A stretch of DNA of 64,000 bases from Microlunatus kandeliicorticis (GTDB lineage Bacteria; Actinomycetota; Actinomycetes; Propionibacteriales; Propionibacteriaceae). The notes beneath the pieces were generated by a model. The model saw only the letters and a list, made by a program, of their open reading frames with translations. It was not told the DNA's origin and made no database searches. Positions 27,792 to 35,720 of this stretch are shown here, piece by piece (positions within the stretch are counted from its first letter, which is position 1; each line of letters opens with the position of its first letter). The stretch lies in contig NZ_JACGWT010000004.1 in the NCBI RefSeq assembly GCF_014137855.1, positions 480,896 to 544,895 on the forward strand. Direction: 5' to 3'. The position numbers were made by a program, and so were the translations under genes.

Positions 27792-28655
27792 TCAGAGCCG
27801 GCAGGCGGCGATGTCGGTGACCAGGATGGCGCGGGCGCCGACCTCCCAGAGGTCGTCCATCAGCTGCTGCGCCTCGCGCCGGCGGACCATCGCCCGGACG
27901 GCGTGCCAGCCGGGCTGGGCCAGCGCGGAGACCGTGGGCGCCTCGTACCCGGGCGTGATCGCGCAGGCCGCGTCGAGCGCGTCGGCGTGCACGTCGTAGT
28001 CCATCATCACGTAGTCGCGGGCGACCAGGACGCCGCTGAGCCGGCGGAGCAGCTGCTCGAGCCCGGCCGGTTCCTCGCTCCCCTCGCGACGGATCAGCAC
28101 CGCCTCCGAGGTCATGATCGGGTCGCCGAAGAGCTCGAGCCCGGCCTGCCGCAGCGTGGTCCCGGTCTCGACGACGTCGGCGATCGCGTCGGCCACGCCC
28201 AGCCGGATCGCGCTCTCCACCGCCCCGTCGAGCTTGATCAGCCGGGCCTGGATCCCGCGGTCGGCCAGGTGCTTCTGCACCAGTCCGGGGAAGGAGGTGG
28301 CGACCCGGAGGCCGTCAAGCTTCTGCTCGGTCAGCGCCGAGCCGACCGGGGCCGCGAACCGGAACCGGCTGGCCCCGAAGCCCAGCGAGAGCTGCTCGGT
28401 GGCAGCGGCGCCGCTGTCGAGCAGCAGGTCGCGCCCGGTGATCCCGACGTCGAGGGTGCCCTCGCCGACGTAGACGGCGATGTCGCGCGGCCGGAGATAG
28501 AAAAACTCGACCCCGTTGGCCTCGTCGAGCCGGACCAGCTCCTTGCTGTCGGTGCGCTGGGCGTAGCCGGCCTCGCGGAGCATCGCGGCGGCGGGCTCGG
28601 ACAGCGCGCCCTTGTTGGGGACGGCGATCCGGAGCACGGGACGGTCGGCCTTCAC
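27792..28655 (-). CDS. hisG: ATP phosphoribosyltransferase, long form
   Basis: First step of histidine synthesis: ATP plus PRPP to phosphoribosyl-ATP, feedback-inhibited by histidine. The 287-residue length and the C-terminal ACT-like domain mark the long, HisZ-independent form. LRIAVPNKGALSEPA (N terminus), the EGTLDVGITGRDLL segment and the PRPP loop region ADAIADVVETGTTLRQAGL are clear. GTG at 28655 is taken as start because the family begins with this strand. hisE lies 71 bases upstream on the same strand. Confidence 0.96.
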   Translation of the reverse strand: MKADRPVLRIAVPNKGALSEPAAAMLREAGYAQRTDSKELVRLDEANGVEFFYLRPRDIAVYVGEGTLDVGITGRDLLLDSGAAATEQLSLGFGASRFRFAAPVGSALTEQKLDGLRVATSFPGLVQKHLADRGIQARLIKLDGAVESAIRLGVADAIADVVETGTTLRQAGLELFGDPIMTSEAVLIRREGSEEPAGLEQLLRRLSGVLVARDYVMMDYDVHADALDAACAITPGYEAPTVSALAQPGWHAVRAMVRRREAQQLMDDLWEVGARAILVTDIAACRL

Positions 28656-28726
28656 GCCGCTCAATCTACCCAGCGTCGCGGCGCGGGCCCCGGGCTTCTC
28701 AGCGCCGGGCCCGAGCCGGGTCGCGC

Positions 28727-28996
28727 TCAGAGGTGGGTGTAGACCGCGTCGAGGTCGAGGTCGAGGGCGAGCAGCAGCACCTGCAGGTGGTAGAGCAGCT
28801 GGCTGATCTCCTCGGCCGCGCGGTCGCCGGACTCGTGCTCGGCGGCCATCCAGACCTCGGCGGCCTCCTCGACGATCTTCTTGCCGATGGCGTGGACGCC
28901 GGCGTCGAGCTCGGCGACCGTCCGCGAACCGTCGGGCCGGGTCTGCTTCTTCTCGAGCAGCTCGGCGAACAACGCGTCGAAGGTCTTGGCGGTCAC
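28727..28996 (-). CDS. hisE: Phosphoribosyl-ATP pyrophosphohydrolase
   Basis: Second histidine-pathway enzyme, hydrolysing phosphoribosyl-ATP to phosphoribosyl-AMP. 89 residues, all-alpha MazG-like fold with the metal-binding EEAAEVWMA (43-51) and EEISQLLYH (62-70) helices. The GTG start gives the normal N terminus [12 protein letters not shown]. It precedes hisG, as in other Actinomycetota. Confidence 0.96.
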   Translation of the reverse strand: MTAKTFDALFAELLEKKQTRPDGSRTVAELDAGVHAIGKKIVEEAAEVWMAAEHESGDRAAEEISQLLYHLQVLLLALDLDLDAVYTHL

Positions 28997-29038
28997 GCCG
29001 AGAGCCTAGAGGCGCGCCGGCCGCGGCCCGGACGGCGC

Positions 29039-29755
29039 TCAGCCGACGGTCTCGATCACCGGTTCGTCGACCCCGATTCGGTCCGGCGTCCGGCCGCGTC
29101 GCTCGAGCCGCCACCAGGAGACCAGACCGACCACGCAGAACGCGCCGTAGACGACGTACATCACCGCGGACGGGTAGTAGCCGGCGACGAAGAGCAGCGG
29201 GACGCCGACGGCGTCGACGGCGATCCAGATCAGCCAGAACTCGACCCAGCCGCGCGCCATCGCGTAGGTGGCGAGCACCGAGCCGGTCAGGATCCAGGCG
29301 TCCGAGGCGGGCCCGTACGAACCCAGGTACTGGAGCGCGAAGTAGAACGCGACCCAGAGCACGACGGCGGCGACCAGCAGCTGGAGCCGGCCCTTGAGCC
29401 CGGCCCAGCGCGGGATCACGCCGGCGCTGCCGGCCACGCCGGAGCGACGGAACTGGTACCAGCGGACCCAGCCGTAGACGCTCACGATCGCGAAGAACAC
29501 CTGCCGGCCGGCCTGACCCCACAGGCTCAGCCGTTCGGCCTCCTCGAAGGCGCCACCCAGGGTGGACCCGAGGAACACCGTGAACAGCACGACGTTGCCG
29601 ATGATGCCGATCGGCCAGGCCGCGACCCGTCGTCGCATGCCCAGCAAGGCGCTGGCCAGTCCGAATGCGTTGCCGACGATCTCGCGCCAGTACAGGCCGG
29701 GTCCGATGTCGATCTTGGCATTCAGCAACCGCACCAGCAGCTCGGAGATGGTCAT
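29039..29755 (-). CDS. ribM: PnuC-family transporter, probably for riboflavin
   Basis: 238-residue membrane protein with about seven hydrophobic segments and PnuC-family features (YWREIVGNAFGLASALLGMRR, YGWVRWYQ, WILTGSVLATYAMARGWVEFWLIWIAVD). PnuC proteins move vitamin precursors by facilitated diffusion. The gene is preceded by an FMN riboswitch, so the likely substrate is riboflavin (RibM/PnuX type), not nicotinamide riboside. The ATG at 29755 has GAGGGG directly upstream, inside a hairpin that can mask it. hisE starts 42 bases after its stop, but a functional link is not implied. Substrate assignment is inference from the riboswitch. Confidence 0.88.
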   Translation of the reverse strand: MTISELLVRLLNAKIDIGPGLYWREIVGNAFGLASALLGMRRRVAAWPIGIIGNVVLFTVFLGSTLGGAFEEAERLSLWGQAGRQVFFAIVSVYGWVRWYQFRRSGVAGSAGVIPRWAGLKGRLQLLVAAVVLWVAFYFALQYLGSYGPASDAWILTGSVLATYAMARGWVEFWLIWIAVDAVGVPLLFVAGYYPSAVMYVVYGAFCVVGLVSWWRLERRGRTPDRIGVDEPVIETVG

Positions 29756-29802
29756 CCCCTCACCCACTCTCTGTCCGATCGCACGGATACCGGGGTGAGG
29801 GG
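29756..29802 (-). promoter_or_regulatory. Ribosome-site-masking hairpin of the FMN riboswitch
   Basis: CCCCTCACCC (29756-29765) and GGGTGAGGGG (29793-29802) pair perfectly over ten bases. On the minus-strand RNA one arm contains the GAGGGG ribosome site directly before the ATG, so the closed hairpin would block translation. No T run follows, which points to translational rather than transcriptional control. A second stem (29811-29819 with 29837-29845) lies between it and the aptamer. Confidence 0.8.
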
Positions 29803-29856
29803 ACGTCCGACGCGCGCTCCCCGGCAGGCCGGACCAGAGCGCGCGCGAGCGTCCAC

Positions 29857-30008
29857 CGCGTGAACCTCCCATCCGGACTTTCACCGTCGGTCGTGGAATT
29901 CCACCACGTCAACCGTTCCCGACCGCCGCCGCCGGAGCGGAGCCGATCAGGAGCCGGGTCGCGGACTGTCACCGCCGGTTCGGAATTGCACCGACCCCGG
30001 AACACGCG
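29857..30008 (-). ncRNA. FMN riboswitch (RFN element)
   Basis: The minus strand carries the conserved RFN blocks in order: GGGGTCGGTGCAATTCCG, AACCGGCGGTGACAGTCCGC, then TGGTGGAATTCCACGACCG, ACGGTGAAAGTCCGGATGGG. The P1 helix closes with CGCGTG/CACGCG at 30003-30008 and 29857-29862. It precedes the PnuC-type transporter and should switch it off when FMN is plentiful. It lies head-to-head with the repetitive secreted protein gene on the plus strand. Confidence 0.93.
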
Positions 30009-30159
30009 CGAGTTCGTTGACTCGTCAGACTCATTGTCCCCCGCTCGTCGGCCGACTCCAAACGTGTCCACCGCGGGCGCGCGGGCCGGCCGGCTGAGCG
30101 TGGTGCTTTCTGACGCGTCGACGGTTGCCAGCGGTGGAAAAGCGCGCTTGACTGACGGC

Positions 30160-32361
30160 GTGGGCTGGAGGTTCAGACGGCTGAACCGTTCCGGGGCCGC
30201 CACAGACGGCGCTCGCCGGACGTCGGTGCCGTCGCGCCTGCTCCCCCTCGCCCTGGCCGTCGCCGGGGGCTCCGCGATCGCCGTCCTCGGCTCGACCGGA
30301 ACCGCGCACGCCGACCCCGGATCCGGTCTGCTCGAGGGCGTCGACCAGGCCGTCTCGGGCACGGTGTCCTCGGTCACCGACGGTGTGCAACAGGCCACCG
30401 GGACCGCGAGCACCGCACCCGCCCCGACCTCCCGGCCCGACGCCTCAACGAGCGCACGCAGCACCTCGTCGACGACCGCGCGCCCGGAGAGCACCGCGCC
30501 GGCTGCGGCGGGCACCGCTCAGGCGTCGGTCAGGAAGACGACGGCGGACCCGGTCGCCACCGTCACCACGCCCGTCGCCCGGACGGTCACCCGGACGGTC
30601 ACCCGGACGGTCCGCACGGCGACGAACGCCGCCGGGGTGGACGACACGTCGAAGGTCGTCCCCCGCGCTGACTCGGCCCCGACGAGCAAGGCCGGCACCA
30701 CGAGCGGGACCGCCACCGAGACGACCGCCAGCCCCACGTCCTCGGTCGCGGCGACCGCGGCGAAGGCCCCGACGCACGACGTCTCCGAGACCGTCGGCCG
30801 GATCGCCGGGAAGACCGTCGAGACGACCGGGAAGGCCATCGGAACCCCGGCACCCAGCGCCGGGACGAGCACCGCCACGACCCTCCAGCCGACCTCACAG
30901 AAATCCGCGGCGGCGACCGACCCGAGCCCGCGAGCTGCGGGCGCGTCGTCGACCGCCACGCGGGCTCCGCTCCCGAGCCTCGTGAAGACCACCAGGACGA
31001 CCGTGGGCCGAGTCGGCGGCGAGGTCACGGCTGACGTGGCCGCTCCGGCCGCCGCCACCGCCGCCCAGGTGGCCGAGGTCACCCGGACGGTCGCCACCGC
31101 GACACAGCCGGCCACTCGGACGGTCTCGACTGCGATCACCCCGGCCACGACCGCCGTCGGCGAGACGCTGACCCCGGTGACCCGTACCGCAGCGACCGTC
31201 GCAACGCCGGTGACCCGCACCGCAGCGACCGTCGCAACGCCGGTGACCCGCACCGCAGCGACCGTCGCAACGCCGGTGACCCGCACCGCAGCGACCGTCG
31301 CGACCCCGCTGACCCGCACCGCAGCGACCGTCGCGACCCCGCTGACCGGGACCGTCGACGCCGTCGTCGGCGACGTCACCCGTCCCGTGACCACGCGCCC
31401 CGTCACCGGACTCACGACCACGGTCGTCGAGCCGGCGGCGAGTCACGTCGTCGAGCCGGTGCTGAGTCAGGTCGTCGTGCCGGTGGCCGGCGCGGTCGTC
31501 AGCCCGCTAGTCGGCAGGGTCGTCGAGCCGGTGGTGAGTCACGTCGTCAGCCCGGTAGTCGGCCAGGTCGTCGAGCCGGTGGTGAGTCAGGTCGTCCAGC
31601 CCGTGGTGACTCAGGTCGTCCAGCCCGTGGTCACGCCGGTGGTGAGCACGGTCATCGAACCGGTGGTCACCACGGCCGTTGAGCCGCTGGTCCCCCCGGT
31701 GGTGTCGCCGATCGCGGCTCCGGTGACCTCGGCGGTCACGCCGGTGCTCGGCAGGCTCACCCCGGTCACCCAGACCCTCACCCCGGTCACCCAGACCCTC
31801 ACGCCGGTGCTGGCTCCCCTGGGTACCAGCCTCGGATCGCTGACCCCGGTCGTCAGCCCGGCGATCAGTCCGGTCCTCAGTCCGGTGATCGGCGCCGTCG
31901 ACGGTCGCGGGGACGGGGCCACCACGCCGAGCGACACCGTCCACGCCGGCACCGTCTCCACGCCGCCGGGTACTCCGGCCGTCACGTCCGTCGCCCCGCC
32001 GACCGACGCGGTGCGCGCTCCGCTGGCGGCGCCCCGAGCCGAGGGCTCCCTCGAGGCGGCGCCCCTCCGGGCCGCCACCCCGCACCCGGCCACGACCGCC
32101 GGGTCCGACACCCCGCACGGGCCGACGGCTCCGCAGCCGGAGGCACCCGGCCCGGTCGGGCTCATCCAGAACGCCCCGACGTCGCCCGCTCCCACCCACG
32201 GTGGTGACGGCGGCGCTGGTCCGACCGGTTCCACCGGTCACGTCCTCGCCGCCTGTCTCGGCGAGACGGCCGCTGCCGCACTCCGTGCGCAGGCGGCCAC
32301 CCCGGACGATCTGTCCGGCCGTAGCGCCCTGCTGGCGCTCGCGAAGCACCGCCCCGACTGA
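30160..32361 (+). CDS. Secreted, highly repetitive Thr/Val/Pro-rich protein
   Basis: 733 residues from the GTG at 30160; start uncertain (GTG 30100 or TTG 30149 possible, none with a strong ribosome site). The frame is open further back, but there it crosses the FMN riboswitch. An arginine-rich head is followed by a hydrophobic stretch (about 25-45) and a signal-peptidase site TAHA|DPGSG after residue 51, so the product is probably exported. The mature part has Thr/Ala spacers, then five 11-residue TRTAATVATPV repeats, 8-residue VVEPVVSQ-type repeats and LTPVTQT repeats, ending in a short non-repetitive tail with one Cys (CLGETAAAALRAQ). No LPXTG anchor or catalytic domain. A structural or surface role is possible; function unknown. 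Confidence 0.75.
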   Translation: MGWRFRRLNRSGAATDGARRTSVPSRLLPLALAVAGGSAIAVLGSTGTAHADPGSGLLEGVDQAVSGTVSSVTDGVQQATGTASTAPAPTSRPDASTSARSTSSTTARPESTAPAAAGTAQASVRKTTADPVATVTTPVARTVTRTVTRTVRTATNAAGVDDTSKVVPRADSAPTSKAGTTSGTATETTASPTSSVAATAAKAPTHDVSETVGRIAGKTVETTGKAIGTPAPSAGTSTATTLQPTSQKSAAATDPSPRAAGASSTATRAPLPSLVKTTRTTVGRVGGEVTADVAAPAAATAAQVAEVTRTVATATQPATRTVSTAITPATTAVGETLTPVTRTAATVATPVTRTAATVATPVTRTAATVATPVTRTAATVATPLTRTAATVATPLTGTVDAVVGDVTRPVTTRPVTGLTTTVVEPAASHVVEPVLSQVVVPVAGAVVSPLVGRVVEPVVSHVVSPVVGQVVEPVVSQVVQPVVTQVVQPVVTPVVSTVIEPVVTTAVEPLVPPVVSPIAAPVTSAVTPVLGRLTPVTQTLTPVTQTLTPVLAPLGTSLGSLTPVVSPAISPVLSPVIGAVDGRGDGATTPSDTVHAGTVSTPPGTPAVTSVAPPTDAVRAPLAAPRAEGSLEAAPLRAATPHPATTAGSDTPHGPTAPQPEAPGPVGLIQNAPTSPAPTHGGDGGAGPTGSTGHVLAACLGETAAAALRAQAATPDDLSGRSALLALAKHRPD
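31177..31341 (+). repeat. Five 33-bp tandem repeats inside the secreted protein gene
   Basis: Units start at 31177, 31210, 31243, 31276 and 31309 and encode TRTAATVATP plus Val or Leu. The first three differ by one base, while the last two share GCGACCCCG in place of GCAACGCCG. This pattern suggests recent unit duplication. Confidence 0.95.
31435..31680 (+). repeat. 24-bp degenerate repeats encoding VVEPVVSQ-like units
   Basis: Successive units read as VVEPVLSQ, VVSPVVGQ, VVEPVVSQ, VVQPVVTQ and variants, giving a Val-Val/Pro pattern with a period of eight residues. At DNA level GTCGTCGAGCCGGTGGTGAG recurs. A further LTPVTQT duplication lies near 31759-31803. Confidence 0.85.
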
Positions 32362-32472
32362 TCCCGGTCGATCCACCCCACCCGGCTCCCCTCGTGAGCC
32401 CGGCGTGGGGCCGACGCGCGTCCGCGCCTCGGCCCGCGCCCGTCCGGATCGATCGACCTCTCGGGAGTACCC

Positions 32473-32928
32473 GTGCACACCACGCGTGTCCTCACGTCCG
32501 TCCCACCGACGCCCGCCGCGGCGCCGGTCGGATCTGCCGTACCTCGGCCGGCGTCCCTGACCGGACGCGACCGCACCGACGGCGCCCTCGGACACCCCGT
32601 GTCGACCGACCGCACCCGACGACCGACGGTCGCCCTCCCGCCCGCGGGTGAGGCGACCCCGGTCCTGACGGTCGCCCAGGCGGCCGTCCCTCAGGCCGGC
32701 TCGGACGACCCGGGTGCCCCCGGGTGCACCGAGCCGACCGGTGGAGCGTCCGTCAGCTCAGCCACCGCGGGTGGCTCCGGCGGTGACGCCGGCGTCGTCT
32801 GCACCGCGCCGTCCGAGGTGCCCCTCGGCGTGCGCGCGGTCCGACGCCAGGCGCGACCACGGGAACCCGTCCGCGGAGTCGAGGAATCGACCAGCGCCAG
32901 TCGCGTGGGGGCGCTGGTGCCGAGCTGA
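32473..32928 (+). CDS. Hypothetical protein downstream of the repetitive protein
   Basis: 151 residues, GTG start with GGGAG five bases upstream. Third codon positions are strongly G/C, so the frame looks truly coding. Composition is rich in Pro, Thr, Ala and Gly, similar in style to the repetitive protein 111 bases upstream in the same frame. Two Cys (in GAPGCTEP and VVCTAP) are about 33 residues apart and could form a disulphide. There is no clear signal peptide and no recognised domain. It could be an independent gene or a part separated from the upstream gene by an old frame interruption; the good ribosome site favours a separate gene. Confidence 0.55.
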   Translation: MHTTRVLTSVPPTPAAAPVGSAVPRPASLTGRDRTDGALGHPVSTDRTRRPTVALPPAGEATPVLTVAQAAVPQAGSDDPGAPGCTEPTGGASVSSATAGGSGGDAGVVCTAPSEVPLGVRAVRRQARPREPVRGVEESTSASRVGALVPS

Positions 32929-32945
32929 TGTGACCCACCGGTGCA

Positions 32946-33026
32946 ACGGGTAGAGCTCATCGGGGGGCGTTCTCTACCCGTGGTCCCCGGGCGCGGCGCT
33001 GTGACCTCGCGCCGCGCCCCGGGGAC
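32946..33026 (+). terminator. Two consecutive hairpins, probable terminator region
   Basis: First stem: ACGGGTAGAG (32946-32955) with CTCTACCCGT (32972-32981), ten perfect pairs, 16-base loop. Second stem: 32983-32999 with 33009-33026, 17 pairs with one bulged G. No T run follows, so it is not a classical intrinsic terminator, but the position after the gene fits transcript ending or 3' protection. Confidence 0.55.
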
Positions 33027-33167
33027 GTCCACACCGCCGTCGGCCACCGTCACGAACACCGGCCCTCCACCCGGACGACGGGTGCCGACGCGGTGGCGTC
33101 CGGTGGTCCCGCCGTAGCCAGCGGCGGGGCCACCGGCTCGACCCTCCCCGGAGGTCAGCGAGCACGA

Positions 33168-33381
33168 GAGCGCTTCGACAAGCTCAGCGCGCGTACCCAC
33201 CCACGGTGCCCTGAGCCAGTCGAAGGGCGCTGGTAGGGCTCAGCGCGCGTCCTCACCCACGGTGCCCTGTGCCCGTCGAAGGGCGCTGGCAGGGCTCAGC
33301 GCGCAGGAAGGCGCTTCGACAAGCTCAGCGCGCATGCCCGCCCACGGTGCCCTGAGCCCGTCGAAGGGCGCTTCGACAAGC
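33168..33381. repeat. Cluster of dispersed extragenic palindromes
   Basis: Three copies of CCCACGGTGCCCTG(AGCC)..GTCGAAGGGCGC (about 33200-33231, 33256-33286, 33342-33372) are interleaved with CGCTTCGACAAGCTCAGCGC elements. The cluster ends exactly at the mshC stop, so it may form the 3' end of that message. Related single palindromes occur at 47535-47562 and, degenerate, at 24135-24216. Confidence 0.85.
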
Positions 33382-34647
33382 TCAGCGTGCGTCGCTGAGC
33401 CGGACACCGAGCAGCGCGTCGACGGCTGCGGCCACCCGGCGCCCGTCCTCGGCGCCCGACCCGCTCGAACCGCCGGCGTCGGTCCCGGCCCAGCGGTCGA
33501 CCGCGGCCAGCGCGGCCGGGGCGTCGAGGTCGTGGGCCAGCGCGGCGCGCACCTCGGCGATCACCGGGTCGGCCGGCCCGGCACTGCCCGCGTCGACCGC
33601 CGTGCGCCAGCGGGCGAGCCGGGCCTCGGCCTCGTGCTGGAGCTCGTCGGTCCACGACCAGTCGTCGGCGTAGCGGTTGGCCAGCAGCGCCAGCCGGACC
33701 GCCATCGGGTCGACGCCCGCCTCGCGGAGCCGGGAGACCAGCACCAGGTTGCCCTTGGACTTGCTCATCTTCTCGCCGTCGAGCCCGACCATGCCGCCGT
33801 GCACGTACCGCCGCGCGAACTCCTCGCCGGTGGCCACCCGGCCACCCGAGGCGCACATCTCGTGGTGCGGGAAGACCAGGTCGCTGCCGCCGCCCTGGAC
33901 GTCGAAGTCGGTGCCGAGCCGGTCGAGCGCGATCGCGGTGCACTCGATGTGCCAGCCGGGGCGGCCGCGTCCGAACGGGCTGTCCCAGGCGGGTTCGCCG
34001 GGCCGCTCGAGCCGCCAGACCAGGCAGTCGAGCGGGTCGTCCTTGCCGGGCCGGTCGGGGTCCCCGCCACGCTCAGCGAACGTCGCCGCGGCCTCCTCGG
34101 CGCTCAGGTGCCCGACCGATCCGAACGCGGCGTCGTCGTGCACCCGGAAGTAGAGGTCGGGGTACTCCTCGTCGCGGACCGGGTAGACCGCACCGGCCCG
34201 CTGGAGCCGCTCGATCAGCCCGACCACCAGGTCGATCGACTCGACCGCGCCGATGTAGTGGTCCGGCGGGACGACGTTGAGCGCGGTCATGTCGTCGCGG
34301 AACAACTGGATCTCGCGCTCGGCCAGGTCGGTCCAGGTGACGCCGGTCGCCTCCGCGCGCTCGAGCAGCGGGTCGTCGACGTCGGTGATGTTCTGGACGT
34401 AGACCACCCCGATCCCCCGGTCCCGCCAGGCCCGGTTGAGCAGGTCGAAGGTCAGGTAGGTGTTCGCGTGCCCCATGTGGGTCGCGTCGTAGGGCGTGAT
34501 CCCGCAGACGTACATCCGGGCCGGGCCGCCGTCGGCCGGCACCGCCGGGGCCAGCTGCCCGGTCGCGGTGTCCCGCACCAGCAGCTCGGGCCACCCGTCC
34601 GCCGGTTCGGTCAGCTGCGGAATCGACGGAGATCTCCAGGCCTGCAC
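33382..34647 (-). CDS. mshC: Mycothiol ligase MshC (L-cysteine:GlcN-Ins ligase)
   Basis: ATP-dependent ligation of cysteine to glucosaminyl-inositol, the third enzyme unique to mycothiol synthesis. The 421-residue protein is a cysteinyl-tRNA synthetase paralogue; the [10 protein letters not shown] start and HMGHAN (57-62) mark MshC. The zinc/cysteine site is Cys48 (MYVCG), Cys236 (WHIECT) and His261 (FPHHEMC); KMSKSKGN is at 293-300. The anticodon domain of CysS is replaced by a short helical tail. A GTG start is used. It lies downstream of the SCO1664-like gene on the same strand with a 215-base gap. Its presence shows that the organism makes mycothiol. Confidence 0.96.
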   Translation of the reverse strand: MQAWRSPSIPQLTEPADGWPELLVRDTATGQLAPAVPADGGPARMYVCGITPYDATHMGHANTYLTFDLLNRAWRDRGIGVVYVQNITDVDDPLLERAEATGVTWTDLAEREIQLFRDDMTALNVVPPDHYIGAVESIDLVVGLIERLQRAGAVYPVRDEEYPDLYFRVHDDAAFGSVGHLSAEEAAATFAERGGDPDRPGKDDPLDCLVWRLERPGEPAWDSPFGRGRPGWHIECTAIALDRLGTDFDVQGGGSDLVFPHHEMCASGGRVATGEEFARRYVHGGMVGLDGEKMSKSKGNLVLVSRLREAGVDPMAVRLALLANRYADDWSWTDELQHEAEARLARWRTAVDAGSAGPADPVIAEVRAALAHDLDAPAALAAVDRWAGTDAGGSSGSGAEDGRRVAAAVDALLGVRLSDAR

Positions 34648-34862
34648 CGGATCACCTTATGGGCGCACGCCCGGTGGACCCTCACCGGTCAGCCCATCCG
34701 GTCCCCGAGCGTCCGCCACCGCTCACGTCTTCGAGCGTCCTCCGAGCCGCGCCCGGGTCGTTCTGCACGACGAGGCTCGCGGGGACACGCTCTTCCGTCC
34801 CCGCGAACGAGGAGGAAGAACGAGCCGTCCAGGCGCGGCGTGCGCGAGAAGACCTCAAAAAT
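34648..34862 (-). other. Spacer upstream of mshC
   Basis: 215 bases. The only clear structure is a perfect 9-bp inverted repeat CGCGGGGAC/GTCCCCGCG (34778-34786 with 34797-34805). It may hold an mshC promoter or an RNA processing site; no -10/-35 pair is convincing. Confidence 0.4.
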
Positions 34863-35687
34863 CTAGAACGGCGGCCAGGGGATGTTCGGCCACCCGCCCC
34901 CGGGCAGCGGCAGCTCCCCCGCCGCCAACAGCCCCTCGGCGCGGAGCAGCAGCGCCTCGATCTCGTCGTCGGAGAGCAGGTCGGCGATCTCGTCGATCGC
35001 GCCCTCCTGGACCGCACAGATGTGCGCGATGTCGGCCTCGTCGAGCGGCGAGCCGGCCCAGCCCCACAGGATGGTGCGGAGCTTGTCCTCCGTGTGGAAG
35101 CAGATCCCGTGGTCGACCCCGAAGACCCGTCCCTCGCTGCCGATGATGTGTCCGCCCTTGCGGTCGGCGTTGTTCACCAGCGCGTCGAAGACGGCCATCG
35201 AGCGGAGCAGCGGGTGGTCGGCGTGGATCACCGAGACGCTGCTGTCATAACGGTCGAGGCCCTCGACGACGTCGAAGTAGCCCTTCCGCGGCAGCTTCTT
35301 GGTGGGCACCAGGTCGACCAGCGGGTGGGCCGGGTCCTCGTCCTCCTCGACCCAGACCTGGAGCGAGCCGGTGCCGGCGGGACCGTCGGCGAGCACGGTG
35401 ACGGGGACGACGTCGAACCCGCCGAGCCGGGAGATCCGGTAGGCGGCGACCTCGCGGAAGGCCAGCGTGTGCCGCGGGAAGTCCCACAGCGGGCGCTCGC
35501 CGCGGATCGGCTTGTAGACGCACTGCACGTCGCCGTCCTCGCCGCGGAGCTGCCCGACGAAGGTGGCGTTCGAGGCCTGGGTGAGACGCCCGGTGATCTC
35601 GAAGTCGCCGTCGCCGAGCACCGTGGTCAGCGCCGGGTGCTCGGGGCGCGCGTCGGCGTGCCGGTCGGGAGTGGGTTCGGCGGCCAT
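34863..35687 (-). CDS. SCO1664-family protein with PI3/PI4-kinase-like fold
   Basis: 274 residues, conserved across Actinomycetota beside mshC and otherwise uncharacterised. Kinase-like landmarks are visible: Lys59 in CVYKPIRGE (ATP-phosphate Lys), Glu79 in the FREVAAYRI helix, Asp175 in VNNADRKGGH (catalytic loop) and Asp192 in FGVDHGICFH (DFG equivalent). It is therefore probably an active small-molecule, lipid or protein kinase, although the substrate is unknown. It follows DUF3090 with a 33-base gap and precedes mshC, in the cluster phosphatase-DUF3090-kinase-mshC. Confidence 0.85.
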   Translation of the reverse strand: MAAEPTPDRHADARPEHPALTTVLGDGDFEITGRLTQASNATFVGQLRGEDGDVQCVYKPIRGERPLWDFPRHTLAFREVAAYRISRLGGFDVVPVTVLADGPAGTGSLQVWVEEDEDPAHPLVDLVPTKKLPRKGYFDVVEGLDRYDSSVSVIHADHPLLRSMAVFDALVNNADRKGGHIIGSEGRVFGVDHGICFHTEDKLRTILWGWAGSPLDEADIAHICAVQEGAIDEIADLLSDDEIEALLLRAEGLLAAGELPLPGGGWPNIPWPPF

Positions 35688-35720
35688 GTCGTCAGTTCCC
35701 GTCGCGGGTGGCGTCCGGAC

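Larger units (their letters stand above)
32929..33381. other. Gene-free stretch with strong hairpins and palindromes
   Basis: About 450 bases between the small hypothetical gene (+) and the mshC stop (-). It contains two consecutive strong inverted repeats (32946-33026), then about 140 bases without visible features, then the palindrome cluster (33168-33381). Open frames on the minus strand here are antisense shadows. Confidence 0.7.

Noticed and set aside
29665..30159. Upstream extension of the repetitive secreted protein
   Set aside because: It would run antisense through the FMN riboswitch and the transporter start, and places the signal peptide about 200 residues inside the protein.
31177..31680. 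CRISPR-like array
   Set aside because: Repeats are contiguous, in frame and code for protein; there are no unique spacers and no cas genes.
32691..33200. 169-codon minus-strand open frame
   Set aside because: Antisense to the better supported ORF 32473-32928 and running through two hairpins; no ribosome site or recognisable domain.
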